Positions 1 through 6,214 of a stretch of DNA of 25,984 bases are shown here, in pieces. Each line of letters begins with the position of its first letter. The first letter of the stretch is position 1. Origin of the DNA: a virus. The notes beneath the pieces were generated by a model, which was not told the DNA's origin, did no database searches, and worked only from the letters and a program-made list of their open reading frames with translations. Where the stretch lies: positions 1 to 25,984 of IMG/VR virus record IMGVR_UViG_3300023109_000118; one strand, 5' to 3'. A program made the translations under genes and the position numbers.

Positions 1-1136
1 TTGAAGTTATTTATGGCTATCAACGGTTGATTGACCCTATTGATAACTCTGAAGGCATCTACTGCACGGTGTTCCATCGTGAGCTTTCTTCTAAAATTGA
101 AGAAACAAAACCATATGCCAAGTTTGAGTTGATGAACGGCTACGAAGATTATCCCGTGGTAGTGACTCGTATTAGCGAAGCGTCTAAACGTCTTTACGAT
201 GTCCAGAGCATGGCCGATGTTCTGCGTGGCATTCAGTGGCAGGTCAAAATTGAGCGGGACAGCCGTATTGATCGCAACTCAATGGCTACGATGCCTCCGA
301 TTATGCACCCCGTTGGCAATGCTCCTAGCGACTGGGGGCCTGGCCGGTTTGTTCCATATCGCCGTGGTGGAGAGTTTCAGTTTGGTCCACAGCCACAATA
401 CAACCCAGGTTCTATGGAAATGGAGCAAACGCTCCTAAAGGTTGCTGATGAGTTGGTTGGTCTTGGTCAGACCGACCCAGCATCTGCCACTAAGCGGCAG
501 TTTATTTTGGACAAGTTCTTGGCCCACGTCCAAGAGGTGATTAAAATGTCCTTTAAGTGCTACCAACGGTTTGGGCCAGACCAAGTGTTTTTCCGTGTCA
601 CCGGAGTTGTTGACCCCATGGAGTTTGATAAGGGTGATCCTGATGAGAACTACGACATTGTGATTGGCTACGACGTGCTTAATGCTGACCCCGAAACTCA
701 AGAGTCAAAACTTAATCAGCTTGTTAGCTTGATTCAGCTTGACCGAAATGGTCGGATTAACCCAGACGCGCTTATTGATATTGCGGCAAATGCTATTGAT
801 CCTATTGCAGCAGACGCCGTATTGCAGCCCGTAGAAGAGGCCCAGCAGCAAATTGTGAAGTTTGTTACCGATGACCTAACTAAAATCTTTGCAGGCATTG
901 AAATGCCTGCTAGACCAAATGGTGCTCAAATCGCATTGCAAGTCATCCAACAATACACCCAACAGCCTGACGTTGCTGAACGTCTACAAGATGATGAAGC
1001 ATTTTCAGCGCGTATTCAGAAGTATGCTGCTCAATATACCTTCCAGCAGCAGCAAGCTCAGAACGCGCAAATTGGCCGCGTTGGGACTACTCCTGCTGCC
1101 ATGGGCGATGTTAACACTCAAAGTATGGGTGGTTAA
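1..1136 (+). CDS. Portal protein, C-terminal part (5' end cut by window edge)
   Basis: The portal is the dodecameric ring at the head vertex through which DNA is packaged and ejected and to which the tail attaches. The reading frame is open from base 3 with no stop upstream, so the apparent TTG start at base 27 is internal and the N-terminal part lies outside the window. About 378 residues are visible. They include a clip/stem-like stretch, a run of long helices near residues 130-200 and a Gln-rich tail, typical of podovirus portals, ending in a flexible Gly/Gln segment. The assignment rests on overall character plus position directly upstream of scaffold and capsid genes. A terminase gene would be expected to the left. 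The stop is followed one base later by the lysozyme start. Confidence 0.75.
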   Translation, partial: EVIYGYQRLIDPIDNSEGIYCTVFHRELSSKIEETKPYAKFELMNGYEDYPVVVTRISEASKRLYDVQSMADVLRGIQWQVKIERDSRIDRNSMATMPPIMHPVGNAPSDWGPGRFVPYRRGGEFQFGPQPQYNPGSMEMEQTLLKVADELVGLGQTDPASATKRQFILDKFLAHVQEVIKMSFKCYQRFGPDQVFFRVTGVVDPMEFDKGDPDENYDIVIGYDVLNADPETQESKLNQLVSLIQLDRNGRINPDALIDIAANAIDPIAADAVLQPVEEAQQQIVKFVTDDLTKIFAGIEMPARPNGAQIALQVIQQYTQQPDVAERLQDDEAFSARIQKYAAQYTFQQQQAQNAQIGRVGTTPAAMGDVNTQSMGG

Positions 1137-1137
1137 T

Positions 1138-1674
1138 ATGCCTGATGTTGGCAACTACAATGAGATAGCTAATCGGGCAAGCCCGCAGCAAAAGAAATTC
1201 TCTGAAGACCTATATAGGCAAATTGCTCAACACGAAGGAGTTAGGCAATATGCCTATCTTGATAGTGAGAAAAAGCCTACTATTGGTATTGGATTTAACC
1301 TATCACAGCCTCATAACCAGCGGATTATTAGGAAGATGGGTTATAACGTGAAAGACCTAGTTGACAAAAAGGTTCGGCTAACCGAGCCGGAAATTAAACG
1401 TCTTTATAATGAGTCTATTACCCAAGCATTTAACGATGCTCGTAAGTGGTTACCGAACTTTGATGAGCAGCCGTCCGACGTAAAGAAGGCTATAATTGAT
1501 ATGTCTTTCAATCTAGGTTTGACTAAACTAGGAAAGTTTAAAAAAACTAAAGCTGCTCTTATGGAAAAGGATTACAACGTAGCAGCGCGTGAAATGCTTG
1601 ATAGCAAGTGGGCTCGTCAGGTAAAGGGACGCGCACTCAACCTTGCTTCAATGGTTCGTAAATACGCTCAATAA
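1138..1674 (+). CDS. T4-type lysozyme (GH24 muramidase)
   Basis: This 178-residue enzyme should cleave the N-acetylmuramic acid to N-acetylglucosamine bond of peptidoglycan. The T4 lysozyme catalytic triad is visible with exact spacing: E33 (in HEGVR), D42 (YLDSE) and T48 (PTIGIGF), 9 and 6 residues apart as for E11/D20/T26 in T4. The C-terminal half has the family's typical DMSFNLG and RALNLASMVRKY segments. The frame stays open further upstream inside the portal gene, but the ATG at 1138, one base after the portal stop, is the sensible start. No signal peptide or membrane anchor is seen, so release would depend on the holin encoded at 8491. It sits between portal and scaffold, far from the holin, so a virion-associated wall-degrading role is an alternative to an endolysin role. 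Confidence 0.88.
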   Translation: MPDVGNYNEIANRASPQQKKFSEDLYRQIAQHEGVRQYAYLDSEKKPTIGIGFNLSQPHNQRIIRKMGYNVKDLVDKKVRLTEPEIKRLYNESITQAFNDARKWLPNFDEQPSDVKKAIIDMSFNLGLTKLGKFKKTKAALMEKDYNVAAREMLDSKWARQVKGRALNLASMVRKYAQ

Positions 1675-1895
1675 TGTCACTAGAACAATCATTAGATCAT
1701 CTTTCCCACGTTTCCCAGTTTGCAGACTTTCTGCAATCAATTAAAGACGAGCGCGAGTCCTGCATTGCGGCCCTGTTTGATGCAGAAACTGAAAAGGTTC
1801 AGCAAATCTCTGGGCAGATTCTGGCATACGACCAAATCCTTAAAATGTCTAACGCCGAAAGTATACTGTTTCGGCACGCAGAAAAGACGCACTAA
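1674..1895 (+). CDS. Small helical protein of the head region
   Basis: A 73-residue hypothetical protein whose ATG overlaps the lysozyme stop (TAATG), which suggests translational coupling. It is predicted to be almost entirely helical, with alternating charged and hydrophobic residues (residues 15-60 resemble a coiled coil), and has no cysteine pairs or catalytic signature. Small helical proteins of this size often lie next to portal genes in podoviruses. A head-completion or chaperone role would be inference only. Its end overlaps by four bases the convergent small gene on the other strand. Confidence 0.6.
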   Translation: MSLEQSLDHLSHVSQFADFLQSIKDERESCIAALFDAETEKVQQISGQILAYDQILKMSNAESILFRHAEKTH

Positions 1896-2098
1896 ATACT
1901 TTTTAATACATGCGCTGGAGGATTTCTCCGTGAGTATTGAAAAATAGGATGCTCTTTAATCACTAGCTCCCCAAACGGGTATAGCTTTGCGTGGTGCTCG
2001 TTGTTTTTAATTTTAACGCGATCCATTGTTTTGGCTACGTTCCAATGTTCTGGAGCGGTCCAATCGTGCGCTGATTGCTTAGGGGTATTAGAACTCAT
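1892..2098 (-). CDS. Small hypothetical protein encoded against the virion operon
   Basis: A 68-residue ORF is the only plausible gene between the 73-residue protein and the scaffold gene, and it runs opposite to every other gene of this arm. Its composition looks protein-like: balanced charge, two Trp, several His, and a central stretch VKIKNNEHHAKLYPFGELVI. Its stop overlaps the neighbouring + strand gene by four bases, the packing expected of a real gene. I recognise no family. Upstream on its own strand the DNA is very AT-rich, with a TTTACA-like box and a weak TACTTT box 17 bases apart, which would put the transcript start close to the ATG. No Shine-Dalgarno sequence is visible. It could be an accessory (moron-like) gene or, less likely, a chance ORF. 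Confidence 0.5.
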   Translation of the reverse strand: MSSNTPKQSAHDWTAPEHWNVAKTMDRVKIKNNEHHAKLYPFGELVIKEHPIFQYSRRNPPAHVLKSI

Positions 2099-2125
2099 AA
2101 ATAAAAGTATTATTTTTTTGTTTTT

Positions 2126-2155
2126 TTGTAAAGCAATAAAAATGACTGTTATAAT
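2126..2155 (+). promoter_or_regulatory. sigma70-type promoter with extended -10, upstream of scaffold
   Basis: TTGTAA at 2126-2131 is followed 18 bases later by a perfect TATAAT at 2150-2155, with the extended -10 TG at 2147-2148. Directly upstream lies a strongly T-rich tract (two runs of seven T around 2113-2127) that could act as an UP-like element. The predicted start near 2161 leaves a leader of about 40 bases before the scaffold ATG at 2203. This would drive scaffold and capsid. Confidence 0.65.
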
Positions 2156-2202
2156 GTCATTATCGCAAATCGCTCAGGCGTATAAAGAGAGCGTTGATAA
2201 CT

Positions 2203-3333
2203 ATGTCTAATGAAGTCCTAACACCCAACGCTGCGGGTGAACCAAGTCCAGCGGAACAGTCAGATAATCTTGCGTTTGGAATGTATGCACTCCATCGCAA
2301 AGGCGGTAATGGAAAGCCTTCTGGTGAACCTAAAGTGTTTACTAAGGAGATTAATACAGAACCCCAAGAATCGGAAGTTAAGGCAGAACAGGTGGAGGAG
2401 GAAACTGCTCCAGAGCCTCAAGACGAATCTAACGCGGAAATCGTCAACGAGGGTCAGCTTGAAAGCCAAGACGAAGAAGAAGTTCTTTCTAAAAGCGAGA
2501 TCGACCTAGAATCCATGTCAGAGGCCGAGCTTCGTGAACTAGCCGAAAAGCTAGGGAGCCGAGCAGTAGCTAGATTTGGTGAGCTTACCGCAAAGCGTAA
2601 GCAAGCCGAGGAACAGCTTAATGCCTTAAAGCAGGAAATGCAAAGTCGTGAAAGCCAAAAAGATCCCTTGGAAGTTAAGAAGGTTGAAAACAACCCCTTT
2701 TCTGACATCAATACCGTTGAAGATTTGCAGGCAAAAGCCAGCGAAATCGACGAAGCTATTGAATGGGCGGAAGACATTTTGTGGAACAACGACCATCTGG
2801 CAGCAGATGATGTTGTTGCATACAATGGCAACCAAGAGATCACAAAGGCTCAGGTGCGAAAGGTTTTGCGAGATTCCCAAAAATCCCGTAAGACGTTTTT
2901 GCCTGCACGATTGCAGGATTTACAGGCTAAAGAGCAACGCCTTAATATGAAGGCGCAGTTTTCTGAGGCTATTAAGTCCGAGCTTTCTTGGATTGATGGA
3001 GAGGATAATGATGTGCGAAAGCAGTTTGAATCCCTTCGCGAAAGCCCCTTGATTAAGGAGGCCGTAGAGAAGGTGCCTGATCTGGAACCGTATATGGAAT
3101 ATATGATAGCTCACGCTGCTAATTCCATTTATAATCGTAAGCCAGTTAATCAGACAAAGCCTAGCGCAAGAATCACTCCTCCGTCCATCTCGATTAGTTC
3201 CACTGCTCAAAGCGAGCAGCCAGAACCTCGCGCTGCTAAAGCAGTGAAAGATGTCCAACAACGATTCTCAACTTCAGGTGCTACACAGGACTTTATAGCT
3301 CTCCGCACTCTTCAACACTCTAAGCGTAAATAA
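2203..3333 (+). CDS. Capsid scaffolding protein
   Basis: This protein should guide procapsid assembly and leave before or during DNA packaging. It has 376 residues and shows the usual scaffold pattern: a low-complexity, very acidic Glu/Gln-rich N-terminal part (about residues 45-105), a charged coiled-coil stretch (about 105-150), further helical segments, and a basic C-terminus ending in HSKRK. It sits directly before the major capsid gene, the standard place for scaffold. A TTG codon three codons earlier could also start translation, but the ATG at 2203 is preferred because it is a standard start and AGAGAG, a weak ribosome site, lies about 11 bases upstream. No protease motif was seen. Confidence 0.8.
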   Translation: MSNEVLTPNAAGEPSPAEQSDNLAFGMYALHRKGGNGKPSGEPKVFTKEINTEPQESEVKAEQVEEETAPEPQDESNAEIVNEGQLESQDEEEVLSKSEIDLESMSEAELRELAEKLGSRAVARFGELTAKRKQAEEQLNALKQEMQSRESQKDPLEVKKVENNPFSDINTVEDLQAKASEIDEAIEWAEDILWNNDHLAADDVVAYNGNQEITKAQVRKVLRDSQKSRKTFLPARLQDLQAKEQRLNMKAQFSEAIKSELSWIDGEDNDVRKQFESLRESPLIKEAVEKVPDLEPYMEYMIAHAANSIYNRKPVNQTKPSARITPPSISISSTAQSEQPEPRAAKAVKDVQQRFSTSGATQDFIALRTLQHSKRK

Positions 3334-3341
3334 TTTTACTT

Positions 3342-3347
3342 TATAAT
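3342..3347 (+). promoter_or_regulatory. Perfect TATAAT box just before the capsid start
   Basis: TATAAT lies one base before the capsid ATG in the 15-base gap after the scaffold stop. There is no good -35 box at 16-18 bases. A transcript starting 6-7 bases downstream would begin inside the capsid gene, so this may be chance in AT-rich DNA. It is listed because it is a perfect hexamer in one of the few intergenic gaps. Confidence 0.25.
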
Positions 3348-3348
3348 C

Positions 3349-4338
3349 ATGGCTTTTTCAAATACCTACGACACCACTAATCCTGGTTCTGGGGTCTCCA
3401 ATCGTGAAGACCTCACCGACATCCTGACGATCCTCGCTCCCGAGGAGACTCCTGTTCTCTCGTCTGCTCCCAAAAGCAAAGCAACTGCCACCTTCGTTGA
3501 ATGGACGGTTGATTCGCTGGCTGCTCCTGTTACCACGGGTGTTGCCGAGGGTGCTGACGTTCCCGCGAATGGATTTACCGACAAGTTTAGTGGCCGCGCC
3601 CGTCTCGGCAACTACGTGCAAAAGTTCCGCCGTGACTTCATGGTTTCGGACCTGCAGGATGCCGTTGAGTCCGTTGGACCGGCTAAGATTGCTGAGGCCG
3701 AAGCTAAGTCTGCCCGCGAACTCAAGCGCGACGTAGAGGCTACCCTCTGCTCCGCAAATGATCGCACGGCTGAAAATGGTGCTGGCGTCGTTTATGGCCT
3801 GCGCGGCCTTGGTGGCTGGATTGATTCGGCTGGTCCGACTGACGTTCCTGCTGCTTACCGCACCCCTGCGGATTCCATCCACAGCAGTGGCTCCCTGACC
3901 GAAAGCGGCTTTAACGACCTCATCACGTCCATCTACCGGGTGACTGGCAGCACCAACAACCTCACCTTGGTTGCTGACACTGCTCTTCGTCGGGTTATTG
4001 CTGACTATGCTCGCACCTCTGGATCGACCAACGCGGTTTACCGTCAGGTTACCCAGACTGCTGATTCCAAGACCATCAAACTCTCTGTTGAGATGTATGA
4101 GTCTGATCACGGTATGGTGAGCATTGTTAACATGAACCCTGACTGCGCCCCTGACACGTCGAACAAGGACACGGGTTACCTCATCAATCCTGACTACTAC
4201 GGCGTTTCCGAGTTGATCGGTCTTGGTTCGACCCGCCTTCCGAATCAAGGTGGCGGTGAGCGTGGTTACGTTGACACCACCCTGTCGCTGTTGGTCAAGC
4301 ACCCTGGTGCTCACGGTAAGATCACCGCTATTGCGTAA
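3349..4338 (+). CDS. Major capsid protein, HK97 fold (DUF5309/SU10 type)
   Basis: This is the main shell protein, 329 residues. The N-terminus, with TNPG followed by REDLTDILTILAPEETPVLS and then a TFVEWTVDSLAAP segment, is the hallmark of the DUF5309 / SU10-like major capsid family. The rest fits an HK97 fold: E-loop region around residues 60-100, the long spine helix around 100-130 (DAVESVGPAKIAEAEAKSAR) and a P-domain ending in a conserved beta region. Codons are more GC-rich and uniform than in neighbouring genes, as often seen in highly expressed genes, and this gives long open frames on the other strand that are shadows. No Shine-Dalgarno sequence precedes the ATG. A stable hairpin follows the gene. 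Confidence 0.93.
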   Translation: MAFSNTYDTTNPGSGVSNREDLTDILTILAPEETPVLSSAPKSKATATFVEWTVDSLAAPVTTGVAEGADVPANGFTDKFSGRARLGNYVQKFRRDFMVSDLQDAVESVGPAKIAEAEAKSARELKRDVEATLCSANDRTAENGAGVVYGLRGLGGWIDSAGPTDVPAAYRTPADSIHSSGSLTESGFNDLITSIYRVTGSTNNLTLVADTALRRVIADYARTSGSTNAVYRQVTQTADSKTIKLSVEMYESDHGMVSIVNMNPDCAPDTSNKDTGYLINPDYYGVSELIGLGSTRLPNQGGGERGYVDTTLSLLVKHPGAHGKITAIA

Positions 4339-4358
4339 ATCTAACTACTAGACTTACA

Positions 4359-4367
4359 TGTTATAAT
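4359..4367 (+). promoter_or_regulatory. Extended -10 element after the capsid gene
   Basis: TGTTATAAT is a perfect extended -10 (TG at 4359-4360, TATAAT at 4362-4367) placed between the capsid stop and the hairpin at 4369. No convincing -35 box was found. A transcript from here would start within the hairpin, about 25 bases before the gene at 4398. Confidence 0.35.
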
Positions 4368-4368
4368 G

Positions 4369-4390
4369 GGGCTATCCTTCGGGGTAGCCC
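4369..4390 (+). terminator. Stable UUCG hairpin downstream of the capsid gene
   Basis: A nine-pair stem (GGGCTATCC with GGGTAGCCC, one G-T wobble) closes a TTCG tetraloop through a C-G pair, the extra-stable cUUCGg form. It is followed by TATTATT, a poor U-tract. This suggests a leaky terminator that lowers expression of genes after the capsid, comparable in position to the T7 terminator after gene 10. It lies only seven bases before the next ATG, so it could also act on translation or RNA stability. Confidence 0.6.
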
Positions 4391-4397
4391 TATTATT

Positions 4398-4706
4398 ATG
4401 CATTTAATTACGTCATTCCCTAAGTATCACGACGGAGAAATTAATCGCGCCTTGATGCGTGAGCTTACTACGGGACTAGAGTTTAAGAAAGAAATTGAAC
4501 GCTCTAAGGAGGCGCAGGCTGCGGAACAGGCAAAGGAGTTGGTAAATCAAAGAGAGGTGCCGGGTTTGGGTCGTTGCATTGGAGTAATTCCTGAGTGGGA
4601 GTTTTTTCGTATGCAGCAAAAATACGGAGCCAAAGAGGTCCACTCCAAGGAGTTTATGAAGTATTATCAAAAGAAGTTTCCACATCTTTCTCCTAACAAA
4701 ATATGA
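4398..4706 (+). CDS. Small conserved-looking phage protein between capsid and adaptor
   Basis: A 102-residue protein of unknown function. It has a short N-terminal segment MHLITSFPKYHDGEINRAL, a highly charged helical middle (about residues 25-55, Glu/Lys/Ala-rich, coiled-coil-like), and a C-terminal part with aromatic residues (IPEWEFFRMQQKYG, EFMKYYQKKFP). The general plan (charged helix, then a line such as P-x-x-x-F-x-R-x-x-x-K-x-G and a terminal FxxxxP) is one I associate with small phage proteins next to capsid genes, but I cannot give a function. Its stop overlaps the adaptor start (ATGA). Confidence 0.65.
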   Translation: MHLITSFPKYHDGEINRALMRELTTGLEFKKEIERSKEAQAAEQAKELVNQREVPGLGRCIGVIPEWEFFRMQQKYGAKEVHSKEFMKYYQKKFPHLSPNKI

Positions 4707-5554
4707 CCGACCGGACGTATAGTGACCTCTACTCCTTAATAAGCTCGCTTTCTGGTGTAAGCAACTTTAACCCTAGCGAAAAGGGGAGCATCCTTAACTT
4801 TGTAAATCGCAGGGCATATCAGGCTTATCGACAAAACAAAGTTTGGCCGCGCTACATTGTGGGTGCACAGGCCCGGCCAGCGGTTAACAATCTTATTGCA
4901 ACTACTTTTACGCCTACGCAATATACTATTGAAGCGGCGTCTCGCTCTGGCACGATAGTTACAATTAGGTGCAATACGACTGTTAATTTTGCCGAGGGCA
5001 TGTATGTTACTGTTGCCGATCTAGATGCATCTGCAAATGGCAGTCATCAAGTTTTGTCAATTAGCACCGGATCGGTGGACAACGACACGTTTACCTATGA
5101 GCTTTCCAGCGGAAGTGGTTCCCAAACCTATACTCCATCTGGAACAGTGATTGCTAATAGCGTTTCTGAGATTGATAGCTTTAATCGTATTTGGAGCAGC
5201 AACCCACTAAACATTAACTCTGCTATTGAGTATGAGTTTTGGGTTGATAGCGACGGTGCTAATGTAATACACAACAACACAGAACTTAGCGGATTTTGGG
5301 TGGGTTATTTGAAAAAGTGGGAAGGCCCATATTCAGATTCATCTACCAACATCCCGTCGGAGTTTTTTGAATATATAGCTCACGCAGCATATGCAGACTT
5401 CTTGCGGATGGATGGTCAAATTGACAAGGCCATTGCTGAAGAAAATGTAGCGCAGCAATACCTTTTGATAGAATTGGATAAAGCAGAAACTCAGAGGAAC
5501 AATAACGCTTTATATCGTCGAATTTCAACTTACGTTTCTCGCCAATCTCGTTAA
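4703..5554 (+). CDS. Tail adaptor (tail tubular protein A / gp11-like)
   Basis: This protein of 283 residues should form the dodecameric adaptor between portal and nozzle. The N-terminal helices (residues 1-55, with NFVNRRAYQAYRQNKVWPR) and the C-terminal helical part (residues 200-283, with FFEYIAHAAYADFLRMDGQIDKA and a long terminal helix) match the helical-bundle plan of T7 gp11-type adaptors. Between them, roughly residues 74-151, is a beta-rich Ser/Thr/Gly insert (RSGTIVTIRC, FAEGMYVTVAD, SHQVLSIS, DTFTYELSS) that looks like an added immunoglobulin-like or small beta-sandwich domain. The start overlaps the previous stop (ATGA), and no ribosome site is seen, so translation is probably coupled. 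Confidence 0.75.
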   Translation: MTDRTYSDLYSLISSLSGVSNFNPSEKGSILNFVNRRAYQAYRQNKVWPRYIVGAQARPAVNNLIATTFTPTQYTIEAASRSGTIVTIRCNTTVNFAEGMYVTVADLDASANGSHQVLSISTGSVDNDTFTYELSSGSGSQTYTPSGTVIANSVSEIDSFNRIWSSNPLNINSAIEYEFWVDSDGANVIHNNTELSGFWVGYLKKWEGPYSDSSTNIPSEFFEYIAHAAYADFLRMDGQIDKAIAEENVAQQYLLIELDKAETQRNNNALYRRISTYVSRQSR

Positions 5555-5558
5555 TACT

Positions 5559-5882
5559 ATGCCTAATACTTTTTCAGTTAATCTTTATCCTGTTCCCACT
5601 GAAGGTGGAACGGATGAACGTTTAGTAGTTTCTTCAACCGTTGTTGAGTTTGCAACAACTTGGTATGACGAAAATACGAAGTTTGTTTATGTTGATGTTC
5701 AGGGTAACGGGAACAATAGCATTATGGTTACCTTCGATGGGTCAGACCCCTCTGCGTCTAACGGCCATGAGTTTGTGGCTGGATTCCACGGCTTTTGGTC
5801 TGCTCGCCAGGCCGATTCGGCTAAGATGTTTCACGGTGGCGGATCAACTATTGCCGTGCAGGCTTCACCCTTTACTGTTTAA
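5559..5882 (+). CDS. Small beta-rich virion protein, paralogue 1
   Basis: 107 residues, mostly beta by pattern, with no cysteine. Its core V-x-V-Q...IMVTFDGSDPSASNGHEFVAGFHGFW resembles the core of the next gene's product (VLVQVN..IRVTMDGTTDPTASLGYRMPAG..VYW), so the two appear to be tandem paralogues. The motif VTxDGxxPxAxxGxxxxAGxxxxW also occurs, from general knowledge, in small proteins of many environmental phages without assigned function. Placed after the adaptor and before the fibre, it could be a tail or head surface protein; this is inference. It begins four bases after the adaptor stop. Confidence 0.65.
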   Translation: MPNTFSVNLYPVPTEGGTDERLVVSSTVVEFATTWYDENTKFVYVDVQGNGNNSIMVTFDGSDPSASNGHEFVAGFHGFWSARQADSAKMFHGGGSTIAVQASPFTV

Positions 5883-5886
5883 TACC

Positions 5887-6213
5887 ATGCCTAACGCAAG
5901 AATTGTTAATACGCCATCTCAGGCAATCCCCCAAAACGCCACCACCCACCGGCAGAACACAATCAGTTCTACGGCGGAGCAGGTGTTGGATTGGACATTA
6001 AACTCTGGCACGACGCATGTGCTTGTTCAGGTTAATGATGCTGCAATTCGTGTAACGATGGATGGCACCACCGATCCGACCGCTTCACTTGGTTATCGTA
6101 TGCCCGCAGGAAGTTCTGTTTATTGGACGCGGGAGATGGTTTCCAAGGTTAAGGCTATTCGCGAAGCAAGCACGGATGCTGTGCTTGAAATGCAAGAGTT
6201 GAACTATTTGTAA
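5887..6213 (+). CDS. Small beta-rich virion protein, paralogue 2
   Basis: 108 residues starting from the ATG four bases after the previous stop. The frame is open further upstream inside the previous gene, but that part is a shadow. It begins MPNARIVN, echoing MPNTFSVN of the preceding protein, and shares its central VTxDGxxDPTASxGxxxxAGxxxxW segment (about residues 56-80). After that come more helical charged residues (MVSKVKAIREAST) and a divergent C-terminus. Function is unknown. Tandem duplication followed by divergence is the simplest explanation. Confidence 0.65.
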   Translation: MPNARIVNTPSQAIPQNATTHRQNTISSTAEQVLDWTLNSGTTHVLVQVNDAAIRVTMDGTTDPTASLGYRMPAGSSVYWTREMVSKVKAIREASTDAVLEMQELNYL

Positions 6214-6214
6214 A

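Noticed and set aside
889-1137. Upstream extension of the lysozyme frame into the portal gene
   Set aside because: It overlaps the portal's coding sequence throughout and lacks lysozyme-like content; the ATG one base after the portal stop is the natural start.
1905-1938. Imperfect inverted repeat AATAC...GGAG...CTCC...GTATT after the 73-residue gene
   Set aside because: The stem is interrupted by unequal loops, has no T-run, and lies within the likely minus-strand gene, so it is not convincing as a terminator.
2454-2843. 129-codon minus-strand frame inside the scaffold gene
   Set aside because: Its Ser/Leu-rich translation is the usual antisense image of a Glu/Lys-rich scaffold; there is no promoter or ribosome site.
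3358-4314. 318-codon open frame opposite the capsid gene
   Set aside because: It mirrors the capsid codons almost exactly, and its translation is low-complexity Val/Arg/Asn-rich text typical of a shadow of a GC-richer, highly expressed gene.
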